From positions 4,712,001-4,776,000 of the forward strand of contig NZ_CP017279.1 of assembly GCF_001750725.1 (NCBI RefSeq): a DNA stretch of 64,000 nucleotides, given 5' to 3'. The position numbers were made by a program, and so were the translations under genes. Origin of the DNA: Enterobacter ludwigii. GTDB taxonomy: Bacteria > Pseudomonadota > Gammaproteobacteria > Enterobacterales > Enterobacteriaceae. Below are positions 56,901 to 64,000 of the stretch, in pieces. The first letter of the stretch is position 1, and every line of letters starts with the position of its first letter. The notes beneath the pieces are model-generated. The model saw only the letters and a program-made list of their open reading frames with translations. It ran no database searches and was not told where the DNA came from.

Positions 56901-59900
56901 TAGCGGTGAAGTTATGCGTGCCTTCCGTCAGTATGGTGCTGGTTTGTGGCAGGGTCCAGTTGCCGCTGGCATCGGCGGTTACCGTGCCGACAACCGTTGC
57001 CCCGTCATAGATACGCACTGTCGCATTGGCTTCGGCGGTTCCGTTCAGCGTTGGACGTGTGTCGTTGGTCGGGGTGGTGCCGATAACTGGCCCAGTGACG
57101 CTACCGACATCATCGACAACCGAGCCGATAACCGGGGCGATTGGCGCTATGGCATCCACGTTGATCACATAGGGGGTGGTGGGTGCGCTGGTATTGCCCA
57201 CCGCATCGGTGGCGGTAAACGTCAGGCTGTGCGACCCGTTGCTCAGCGCCGGAGAAGGGGTAAAGCTCCATGCCCCGCCGGTCGCGATCGCGCTACCAAT
57301 CTGGACGCCGTTATCGAAAATGTTCACTGTGGCCCCGGCTTCCGCTGTACCGGTGAGGGTTGGCTGCGCGTCGTTGGTCAACCCTCCGTCGGTGACTGGT
57401 GTAGCCACGTTACCCACATCATCCACAATGCTGCTCAGCACCGGCAGGGCTGGCGGCGTCGTGTCGATAGTCAGGCTAAAGGCCGCTGACGAAACGCTGG
57501 TATTACCCGCTGCATCCGTGGCCTGCGCCGTGAAGCTGTGCGCGCCCGTGGCTAAGGTGGTCGTGAGCAAGATACTCCAGTTGCCGCTGGTATCCGCGGT
57601 GCCCGTTCCGACAAGCGTTGTACCTTCGTAGATATTCACAGTCGCAAACGGCTCACTGGTCCCGACAAGCCGTGGCACGGTGTCGTCGGTCGTCTGTCCT
57701 GAACTGAGCGGGCCGGTGATGCTGCCCGCATCGTCAACGGCCTGGCTGATAACCGGCGCATTGGGGGCGCTGGTATCAACAACCAGCGTAAAGCCAGGCG
57801 AAGCCGGGCTGACGTTCCCCGCCGCGTCGGTCGCGGTCGCGGTCCAGGTATGGCTGCCATTGCTCAGCGCTGATGACGGCGTAAAGCTCCATGCTCCGGC
57901 GCCATCCGCCAGCGCGGTGCCGACCGGCTGTCCGTTCTCATAGATGGTCACCGTGGCGTTGGCTGCCGCGGTGCCCGTCAACGTTGGCGTGGTGTCGTCG
58001 GTACTTTGCCCGGAAGTCAGCGGCGTCTGTACGCTGCCTGCGTTGTCTCCCGCGGTCGTGATGGCCGGTGCCGCCGGTGGTGCCGTATCCACCGTCAGGT
58101 TAAACGGTGCCGTTGTGCTGCCGGTGTTACCAGCCGCATCGGTGGCATTGAAGGTGATAGCATGAGGCCCGTCGCTCAGGGCGGTGTCAGGCGTGTAGGT
58201 CCAGTTCCCCTGGGCATTAACCACCGCGGTGCCAATCTCGTTGCCATCCACAATGATATGCACTGTGGCACCTACTTCACCCGTACCGTTGAAGGTCGGA
58301 CGCGCGTCGTTGGTGCTGTTGCCGGTGGTGAGCGTACCGGTGACCGGGCCGACGTCGTCAATCACACTGCTGACCAGTGGCGCAGCAGGACCTGTTGCAT
58401 CCACGGTAAAGGCAAAGACCGACGAGTTTGCTGACGCATTCCCTGCCGCGTCCGTTGCATAGACGCGAAGAGCGTAGCTGCCATCGCCCAGTGGCGTGCT
58501 CGGGGTAAAGGTCCAGTTACCACTTCCGTCGACGGTCGCAAGACCAATCTCCGTACCATTATTCATGATATGGATTGTACTGCCCGGTTGTCCGGTGCCG
58601 CCGATCGTCGGGGTGATGTCGTTGGTGACTTGCCCGCTGGTGAGGTTGCCGGTCACGCCGCCAGGGGCATTGTCGTTAACCGTATCCAGCGTTGGAACCG
58701 TTGGCGCCGTCAGGTCAACCACGACGTTCCAGCCGTTAGACACCTGGCTGACGTTGCCCTGTGGGTCGGTGGCGGTAACGGTGAAGGCGTGAGGCCCTTC
58801 GCTGAGCGCGGTGTCAGGGGTGAATGTCCAGGCACCGGTGCCGTCAGCCGTGACCACGGCAATCTGGGTACCGCCGTCGAAAATTTTCACCACGCTGTTC
58901 GCTTCCGCCGTCCCCGAAAGGGTTGGCGTCGCGTCGTTGGTAGGGTTACCGCTGACTACCGTGGTGGCGGCGTTACCGACATTATCCGTTATGTTGGTGA
59001 TCACCGGTGTGGTGGAAACCGTATCAACGACGATGGTGAAGCCTATCGACAGACCACTTTCATTGCCCGCGGGGTCGGTCTCGCGGATGGTCAGAACGTT
59101 ATTGCCCTCCGCCAGCGCGGGCGGTGTGAAGACCCAGGTCCCCGTATTGCCGACCAGTGCGGTGCCCAGCAGGGTTCCGTTGCTGTAAACGGAGATGGTA
59201 TCGCCCACCGTGCCGGAGCCGGTAAGGGTAGGCTGGTTATCGTTGGTGGTCTGCCCGTTGGTGAGCGGACCGGTGCCTGGGTTGACGTCATCAATTACCG
59301 CGCCGATAGTCGGTGTGCCCGGTGCAGTCAGATCGACGGTGACGCTGGCGGCCGGAGAGCGGCCGCTGGTCGCGCCATTGAGGGTCGCTGTGACCTCAAA
59401 GGTATGCAGCCCTTCGCCAAGCACGGTCGGGGTATAGCTCCAGTTGCCGCTGCCGTCGGCGGTGACCGTCGACACGGCTGTAACGTCACCGTCCTGATAG
59501 ATGGTAATCAGGCTGCCCGCTTCGGCCGTGCCGGTGAGAGTAGGGGTAGTGTCGTTGGTGGTTTTGTCTTTCACATCGCCGGTGACCGGATCGACGTCAT
59601 CGACGATCGCTGTGATAACGGGCACCTGCGGCAGGTCGAGCGGCGAATCAACGACGTTAAACGTCGCGCCTGGGCTGGCATTCCCTGCGGCATCAGTAGC
59701 GCTTACGGTCAGGGTGGTCGGATCCAGCTGTGCCGGACTCAGCGCAATGGAGAAGCTGCCGTCGCCGGCGGCAGTGCCGGTACCAATGACGGTACCACCG
59801 CTATTTTTCACGGTAATGGTACTTCCTGCCTCGGCAGTACCCGTCAGAGGCGTTCCCTCCTGAGCAAGAGCCATGTTGATCGGGTCGGCCGGCGCGGCGG

Positions 59901-62900
59901 TATCCACCGTCACGCTCAGCGGCGCAGAGCTTCCTGAAGCGTTACCGGCCGGGTCGACTGACGAGACGGTGAAGGTATGCGTGCCTTCCGCGAGCGTGCT
60001 GTCGGCGGTCCAGCTCCAGTTGCCATCCGGCTGTACCGTTACCGGCACCGTGGATGCTGTACCGTCTACGGAGACGATAACGGTGGTACCCGGTTCGCCG
60101 GTGCCCGTGAGGGTCGGCGTGCCGTCACGGGTATAAAGCACATTGCTTGTGAGCTGGCTGTCAGACACCGCGTTAATCAGCGGGATTTCTGGCGCAGTGG
60201 TATCAACGGTGACGGTGAAGACCGGGCTGAGGCCGCTGACGTTACCCGCAGCATCGACTGCCGCAACGGTGATGTTGAGTGGGCCATCAGTCTGGGTCGG
60301 AAGATCGAGAGACCACTCGCCATTGCTGCCCACTTCGACGCGTCCTACCTCAACGCCATTGTTATAGACGATGACCGTTTCGCCCGCAGGGCCGGTACCG
60401 CCCACACCGGGGGTAGTATCCGTGGTAACACCACCGTCGGGCTCACCGCCCACGGCGCTAATGACCGGCGTATCCGGTGCTACGGTATCAACGGTGATAG
60501 TGATCCCCGGTGACGCCGCCGAAACGTTACCGGCTTCGTCGGTGGCGGTGGCGGTAAATTCGTGGCTTCCCTCATCAATGCTGGCGTCAGGGCGCCAGCT
60601 CCAGTTGCCGTTGCTGTCTACGGTGACGCGACCCACTTCGGTGGCAGGCTGACCATTAATGCTGTCATAAATAATAACCACATCGTTCGCTGTGCCGGTG
60701 CCACTCAGGACCGGACGCGGATCGTTCGTGGTTTCCCCGTCGGCAACCGGTCCGGTTATCTGGCTGACGCTGTCCGTAATCACCGGTGCTGCTGGCGTAG
60801 CTGGTGGGTCGGTATCAATGGTGATGGTCACCGGCTGGGACGGGGCGCTTTCGTTCCCCGTGCCGTCCACGTTGGTGACGGTCAGGGTGATGTCATAGGT
60901 ACCGTTGGGCAGTGGTGTTGTCGGTGTCCAGGACCAGTTGCCGGAGCCGTCCACTACGGCGTCACCTATTTTGATACCGCCGTTGTAGATCGTCACGGTA
61001 TCGCCGACCGTGCCGGTACCGCTCAGGGTTGGCGTGGTGTCACGCGTGGTTTCACCTGGATTCAATGGCGTTTGCGTTGCACCGCCGTCAGGATTCACGG
61101 TGATGTCCGGAATATCCGGTGTGGCTGGCGCAATGGTATCTATCGTCAATTCAAACGGGCTGGAGATGGTGGTATTTCCGGCGGCATCTGTGGCGTGAAC
61201 CGTCAGCGAATGCGTGCCGTCGGTGAGTGGAGTCGTTGGCGTAAATTGCCAACCGCCACTGCCGTCGAGGGTGGCTGTGCCGAGCAGGGTCGTACCGTCA
61301 TAGACGGTGATAATCGTATCAGCAGGCGCGGAGCCCTGCAGCAGCGGCAGGGTGTCATCCGTGGTATCACCGCTACTGAGCGGTCCCTGAACGCCGCCAA
61401 CGTCATCGATGACGGTGGCGATAGTTGCAGCCACTGGCGCGGTGGTATCGACGATAAAGGTGAAGTCGTTTGACGGCAGGCTGGTGTTACCCGCCGCGTC
61501 GGTCGCGACGACGGTAAAGGTATGAGGACCCTCGCCAAGCGGCACGGTGGGGGTATAGGACCACGTGCCGCTGCCGTCGACCGGGATCGTGACAAGATCG
61601 GCGCCATCCAGGCGGATGGTGACCGTCGAGCCCGGCTCAGCCGTACCGTTGAGCGTCGGGGTAGTGTCGTTAGTGCTGCCGTTAGGGGAGAGTGTACCGA
61701 GTCCCTCCGGGACATCATCCACCACCTGGGTAATGAGCGGGGCGGCAGGTGCCACGCTGTCAATCGTAATGCCCCAGGTGTTGGAAATCCCACTGATGTT
61801 GCCTGCCGCGTCGGTTGCGACTGCGGTCAGGGCATGCTGCCCCTCGCTAAGCGGTGTGGAAGGGGTAAAGATCCACGCACCGCCGCTATCGGCAACAGTG
61901 GTACCAATATCAACGCCGTCCATGCGGAGGGTGATCGTCGCATTTGCTTCGGCAGTCCCGCTGAGCGTCGGGGATGCGTCATTGGTGGTCTCATTGTTAC
62001 CGATCGTACCAGTGCTTCCGGAAACATCGTCCACGACTTGTAATATCACCGGAGCTGTTGGTGCCGTGCCGTCAACGTTGATTGTCCAGGTGTTTGATGG
62101 CCCGCTCTGATTACCCGCGGCGTCCGCCGCAATTGCCGTTAGCACATGGGTTCCATCTAACAGCGGAGAAGGCGGTGTAAAACTCCACTGGCCGGAGGAC
62201 GGAACGACCACCGTCCCGATAATATCGCTGTCGCTGGAAATGGTGATGGTCGAGCCGGGTTCGCCCGTTCCGTTTAACGTTGGGGACCGGTCGTTAGTCA
62301 GTCCACTCTGCTCGACTGGTCCGGTGGTGGCAAGGACGTCATCAACCACTGAAATAATGACCGGGGCCTGCGGTGGGGTAATATCCGGTGCAACAACGGG
62401 TGCTGTCGGACCCGTGTTGCCTGCCGTGTCGGTGGCTTCTGCGGTTAGGTTTTCGCCATTGATCTTCGGCGGGTTCAGCGGCAGGGTAAAATTGCCCTGG
62501 CCATCAGCCACAGTATCACCAATGAAGACGCCACCTTCACGGATGGTTACTGTGCTCCCGGGCTCTGCGTTGCCGCTGATGGTGGTGCCATCAGCCGAGA
62601 CAACCACGTTTTCAGGAGTAAGCGGCGGCGTAGTGTCCACAGTGAAGGTGATAGGTTGCGATGTTGTGCTCTGGTTTCCGGCAGCATCGGTTTCACTGAC
62701 GGTTATCGAGTGTGTCCCTTCCGGGAGCGGATTGTCTGGTGTGACACTCCAGGTGCCGTTGGGCTGCACCGTCGTGGTCCCAATCGCCACGCCATTGTCG
62801 TAGATGGTGATAGTTCCACCAGGCTCGCCAGTCCCTGCCAGGACCGGCAGGGAAGCATCGGTGGGCACGCCCGAGGTAATGGTTCCTCTAATTTGGCCCG

Positions 62901-64000
62901 TGTCGTCGGTTAGCACAATCGTACTTGGTGCATCCGGCGGGGTAATGTCGACCGTGAGGGTGAATACCGGTGAGACTGGACCGGAGTTACCGGCGGCGTC
63001 GGTTGCCTGCACGGTAATCTGGTGGGTGCTTTCACTGAGGTTTACTGACGGTGTGAAGGTCCAGGTGCCATTGCTGGCCACGACCGCACTCCCAATCGCG
63101 ATACCACCGTCATAAATCGTCACGGTGGAGCCCGCTTCGGCAGTGCCGGTAAGCTGTGGACGCTGATCGTTGGTGCTACCGCCGTTACTGATTGCCCCCG
63201 TCTGCGGGTCAATATCATCTGTTATGCTGGTGATGGCCGCTGCATCAGGCGCGGTGGTGTCCGGTGCGATTACATTCGTGCCCTGGCTGGTATTCCCGGC
63301 GGCATCCGTTGCTGTGGCGGTAATTTGCTCACCATTGGTCAGTGGCGTCCCGAGGGATACGATAAATGTGCCGTCGCTACCGGTTTGACCTGTACCGATC
63401 ACATTCCCGTTCATGTCTTTCAGCGTAATCGTACTGCCGGGTTCGGCAGTACCTGTGACAGTTTTACCATCCGAAGAAAACTGAAGACTGGAAGGCGCAT
63501 TTGGCGGTGTGGTATCCGGATCGGAAGGATTGCCCGGCGTGCCGGGGTTCGTATTGTCATCATCATCGTCGCCACCCCCTCCGCCGCCGCTGCTTGCCGC
63601 GACAGCGATCCCGCCTGCGACAGCAAGACCACCGAGTACCCATGGCCAGATGGCTGCGCCACCGGTATCACCGCCTGAGGCCGCCAGTAATACGTCCGTG
63701 GAGGCGATAGATTCGTAGGTAGCAGCCCCGGTAGGATCTTCAATCCACCACAGCGCACCGTCACTCTCTTCCAGGACCAGCTGACTCACCCCCTCCGCGT
63801 CGGTGACGTAGAAATTCTTCAGGGTAATGACCTCGCCAGAGTGCAGCGTGACCACCAGATCGTTACCACTGCGGGCGAAGTGGGAGACATCGGCTCGCTC
63901 TACATGAAGCTCAACGATAGAGGAATGGCTCAGCGTAACCTGTGTGCCTTCCGTGGTAGTTTCCACGCCAGTGAGTTTCGATATAACAGAGATTTGGCTC
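53902..64000 (-). CDS. bapA: BapA-type giant Ig-repeat biofilm adhesin, 5' end cut by window
   Basis: The frame is open on the minus strand from the window edge (visible residues SQISVISKLTGVETT) to the stop at 53902, giving 3365 visible residues. A GTG at 63966 could be taken as start, but KLTGV and the following LSHSSIVELHVERADVSHFARSG continue the BapA N-terminus, and the cut codon at the edge ends in G, so the true ATG is probably just outside. Order: BapA N-terminal domain; hydrophobic Gly/Ala segment (IWPWVLGGLAVAGG); Gly/Asp linker; 23 Ig-like repeats; three BapA repeats ending in VCBS-like YGTL.I...G.YTY; and a T1SS-143 C-terminal secretion domain (DHWTNFSLTQGDKIDIGDLL). It is exported to the cell surface by the three following gene products and mediates biofilm formation in relatives. 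Confidence 0.92.
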   Translation of the reverse strand, partial: SQISVISKLTGVETTTEGTQVTLSHSSIVELHVERADVSHFARSGNDLVVTLHSGEVITLKNFYVTDAEGVSQLVLEESDGALWWIEDPTGAATYESIASTDVLLAASGGDTGGAAIWPWVLGGLAVAGGIAVAASSGGGGGGDDDDDNTNPGTPGNPSDPDTTPPNAPSSLQFSSDGKTVTGTAEPGSTITLKDMNGNVIGTGQTGSDGTFIVSLGTPLTNGEQITATATDAAGNTSQGTNVIAPDTTAPDAAAITSITDDIDPQTGAISNGGSTNDQRPQLTGTAEAGSTVTIYDGGIAIGSAVVASNGTWTFTPSVNLSESTHQITVQATDAAGNSGPVSPVFTLTVDITPPDAPSTIVLTDDTGQIRGTITSGVPTDASLPVLAGTGEPGGTITIYDNGVAIGTTTVQPNGTWSVTPDNPLPEGTHSITVSETDAAGNQSTTSQPITFTVDTTPPLTPENVVVSADGTTISGNAEPGSTVTIREGGVFIGDTVADGQGNFTLPLNPPKINGENLTAEATDTAGNTGPTAPVVAPDITPPQAPVIISVVDDVLATTGPVEQSGLTNDRSPTLNGTGEPGSTITISSDSDIIGTVVVPSSGQWSFTPPSPLLDGTHVLTAIAADAAGNQSGPSNTWTINVDGTAPTAPVILQVVDDVSGSTGTIGNNETTNDASPTLSGTAEANATITLRMDGVDIGTTVADSGGAWIFTPSTPLSEGQHALTAVATDAAGNISGISNTWGITIDSVAPAAPLITQVVDDVPEGLGTLSPNGSTNDTTPTLNGTAEPGSTVTIRLDGADLVTIPVDGSGTWSYTPTVPLGEGPHTFTVVATDAAGNTSLPSNDFTFIVDTTAPVAATIATVIDDVGGVQGPLSSGDTTDDTLPLLQGSAPADTIITVYDGTTLLGTATLDGSGGWQFTPTTPLTDGTHSLTVHATDAAGNTTISSPFELTIDTIAPATPDIPDITVNPDGGATQTPLNPGETTRDTTPTLSGTGTVGDTVTIYNGGIKIGDAVVDGSGNWSWTPTTPLPNGTYDITLTVTNVDGTGNESAPSQPVTITIDTDPPATPAAPVITDSVSQITGPVADGETTNDPRPVLSGTGTANDVVIIYDSINGQPATEVGRVTVDSNGNWSWRPDASIDEGSHEFTATATDEAGNVSAASPGITITVDTVAPDTPVISAVGGEPDGGVTTDTTPGVGGTGPAGETVIVYNNGVEVGRVEVGSNGEWSLDLPTQTDGPLNITVAAVDAAGNVSGLSPVFTVTVDTTAPEIPLINAVSDSQLTSNVLYTRDGTPTLTGTGEPGTTVIVSVDGTASTVPVTVQPDGNWSWTADSTLAEGTHTFTVSSVDPAGNASGSSAPLSVTVDTAAPADPINMALAQEGTPLTGTAEAGSTITVKNSGGTVIGTGTAAGDGSFSIALSPAQLDPTTLTVSATDAAGNASPGATFNVVDSPLDLPQVPVITAIVDDVDPVTGDVKDKTTNDTTPTLTGTAEAGSLITIYQDGDVTAVSTVTADGSGNWSYTPTVLGEGLHTFEVTATLNGATSGRSPAASVTVDLTAPGTPTIGAVIDDVNPGTGPLTNGQTTNDNQPTLTGSGTVGDTISVYSNGTLLGTALVGNTGTWVFTPPALAEGNNVLTIRETDPAGNESGLSIGFTIVVDTVSTTPVITNITDNVGNAATTVVSGNPTNDATPTLSGTAEANSVVKIFDGGTQIAVVTADGTGAWTFTPDTALSEGPHAFTVTATDPQGNVSQVSNGWNVVVDLTAPTVPTLDTVNDNAPGGVTGNLTSGQVTNDITPTIGGTGQPGSTIHIMNNGTEIGLATVDGSGNWTFTPSTPLGDGSYALRVYATDAAGNASANSSVFAFTVDATGPAAPLVSSVIDDVGPVTGTLTTGNSTNDARPTFNGTGEVGATVHIIVDGNEIGTAVVNAQGNWTYTPDTALSDGPHAITFNATDAAGNTGSTTAPFNLTVDTAPPAAPAITTAGDNAGSVQTPLTSGQSTDDTTPTLTGTAAANATVTIYENGQPVGTALADGAGAWSFTPSSALSNGSHTWTATATDAAGNVSPASPGFTLVVDTSAPNAPVISQAVDDAGSITGPLSSGQTTDDTVPRLVGTSEPFATVNIYEGTTLVGTGTADTSGNWSILLTTTLATGAHSFTAQATDAAGNTSVSSAAFSLTIDTTPPALPVLSSIVDDVGNVATPVTDGGLTNDAQPTLTGTAEAGATVNIFDNGVQIGSAIATGGAWSFTPSPALSNGSHSLTFTATDAVGNTSAPTTPYVINVDAIAPIAPVIGSVVDDVGSVTGPVIGTTPTNDTRPTLNGTAEANATVRIYDGATVVGTVTADASGNWTLPQTSTILTEGTHNFTATATDAAGNISAASTVTTIIVDTAAPTAPTGTFNADGSVLTGNAEAGSTVAIRLADGSTVTATADSNGTYSYTFTNKQTEGQTLQITASDVAGNTSQPGSVLAPVVPLSASNNVEELNLSTTATVTNSQYSDYGFLLVGAVGNVLTLLGNDTAQVNFTVGSGGSADIVVNANATGAVLSLLNTLELVVQHNVNGVWTTVVDTGQPQFADLLTLGATGVSLNLTGLADGDYRVLSYNTNLLATGSYTSLDVAVKETSAGTVTGDTSLNGNVILDADPTAGSDNAPAGTTVSAVTNALGVTTSVNADGTVVQGQYGTLTINRDGSYTYNLTDTSAAVIGRTESFTYTITHNGVSASANLVLSLGEGTLVNGIVAVDDTASLTFDTTVSEINNGTSSQGGFTLVGINLGNTLGLNLLDDMTNPIIYNVEEGTTRTMTIQASVGGVALASVFDLYVYKFNNATQTFEQMRVEPGWLRAPLLGGTSSQLTLNLPAGEYLFLLNTAAGITALTAYTLNVLEDHVYSVSSIGETTTGDVLDNDVATGAVVSEVNGVAVNSSGLTDIQGEYGTLSINASGQYTYTLKTGVGADHISTPDTFVYTITAPDGTKDTASLNITPTAQAMDAVNDVSTVMDVTSVHHTTTYSDTTVGTASWTTALLSSTQGSGSGTFVVDPNTALHNASLHFNVASLLALGGLTVNWSISDGTGVIRSGSFSGGSLLGGNIDVPLTGLDLNAGTYTLSYTGSVPGLSVGNITITPSVNGTTYSLSDFDVTGSHSVNGNIFDGTDSGGVLDQLHSVDTRLSVTGYDGVTTTLDPYTGSATVNVVGHYGTLAIGADGHYTYTLNTGVSLSTITSKETFNYTLTDADGKTDSATLTINMAPQFISSEHNDVITGTAYGDTLIYQVLNATAGNATAGNVSSTAGDHWTNFSLTQGDKIDIGDLLVGWNGSSSTLGNYLHVTNSNGNTVISIDRDGSGSTYTNTTLVTLDNVQTTYDELVNQQHIVT
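56590..63520 (-). repeat. Array of 23 Ig-like domain repeats inside bapA
   Basis: Repeats of about 85-108 residues each carry the pattern T-P-x-L-x-G-T-(A/G)-E, then G-x-W-x-(F/Y)-T-P, then (A)TDAAGN and a VDT(T)AP linker. I counted 23 units. All differ in sequence, so this is an old, diverged array, with short units 1, 4, 13 and 23 (DGTTISGNAEPGSTVTI type) interspersed among longer ones (VDDVG...TND type). Confidence 0.88.

Noticed and set aside
55354..63718. Many long plus-strand frames (up to about 455 codons) opposite bapA
   Set aside because: They arise from the GC-rich, repetitive codon pattern of the Ig array on the other strand, have no ribosome binding sites and no protein-like sequence.
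63966..63968. GTG at 63966 as start of bapA
   Set aside because: The frame continues upstream to the window edge with residues that fit the BapA N-terminus, so the real start is probably just outside.

Overview
The window is chromosomal DNA of an Enterobacteriaceae bacterium, most likely Enterobacter or a close relative. The left half follows, gene by gene, the Escherichia coli recA-to-ygaP neighbourhood as I remember it: pncC-recA-recX-alaS-csrA-serV/argVYZQ-yqaB-yqaA-gshA-micA-luxS-...-emrBAR-ygaY-proXWV-nrdFEIH-ygaM-ygaC-alaE-stpA-ygaP-ygaV-yqaE. Most proteins match their E. coli counterparts closely in length and sequence. No integrase, insertion sequence, CRISPR array or phage gene was found. 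Species assignment is inference from gene content.

1-10 kb is housekeeping: SOS recombination (recA with LexA box, recX), alanyl-tRNA synthetase, CsrA, one Ser and four Arg tRNAs separated by structured repeats carrying tRNA 3' ends, glutathione synthesis (gshA), the sigma-E sRNA MicA on the minus strand, and LuxS. 10-12.5 kb holds an AraC regulator and a second-type 2-isopropylmalate synthase that are not at this place in E. coli. 12.6-29 kb covers EmrRAB efflux, an intact ygaY transporter, the ProU osmoprotectant system, the class Ib ribonucleotide reductase operon, and small stress or membrane proteins (ygaM, ygaC, alaE, stpA, a DUF2158 mini-gene, ygaP/ygaV, yqaE).

28.9-43 kb is accessory metabolism. 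Cluster A is LysR (divergent) / ankyrin protein / FdrA / DUF1116 protein / nucleobase-type permease / carbamate kinase / Tat-exported cytosine-deaminase-like amidohydrolase. It looks like a pathway that opens or deaminates a nitrogen compound in the periplasm, imports it, splits a carbamoyl group phosphorolytically and harvests ATP through carbamate kinase. The third subunit known from the E. coli oxamate transcarbamylase (DUF2877, YlbF) is missing, so the substrate may be new. Cluster B is LysR (divergent) / MFS anion transporter / SDR dehydrogenase / split transketolase, a probable catabolic route for an unidentified polyol, sugar or sugar acid. 43-49 kb is a mosaic of small ordinary genes (methyltransferase, SDR plus LysR, PLP aminotransferase, DUF6622, SnoaL-like, AraC, nudI).

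49-64 kb is a BapA-type biofilm adhesin locus on the minus strand: a protein of at least 3365 residues with 23 Ig-like repeats by my count, followed by TolC-like, ABC and HlyD-type components of its type I secretion system. The extreme 5' end of the adhesin gene lies just beyond the window.
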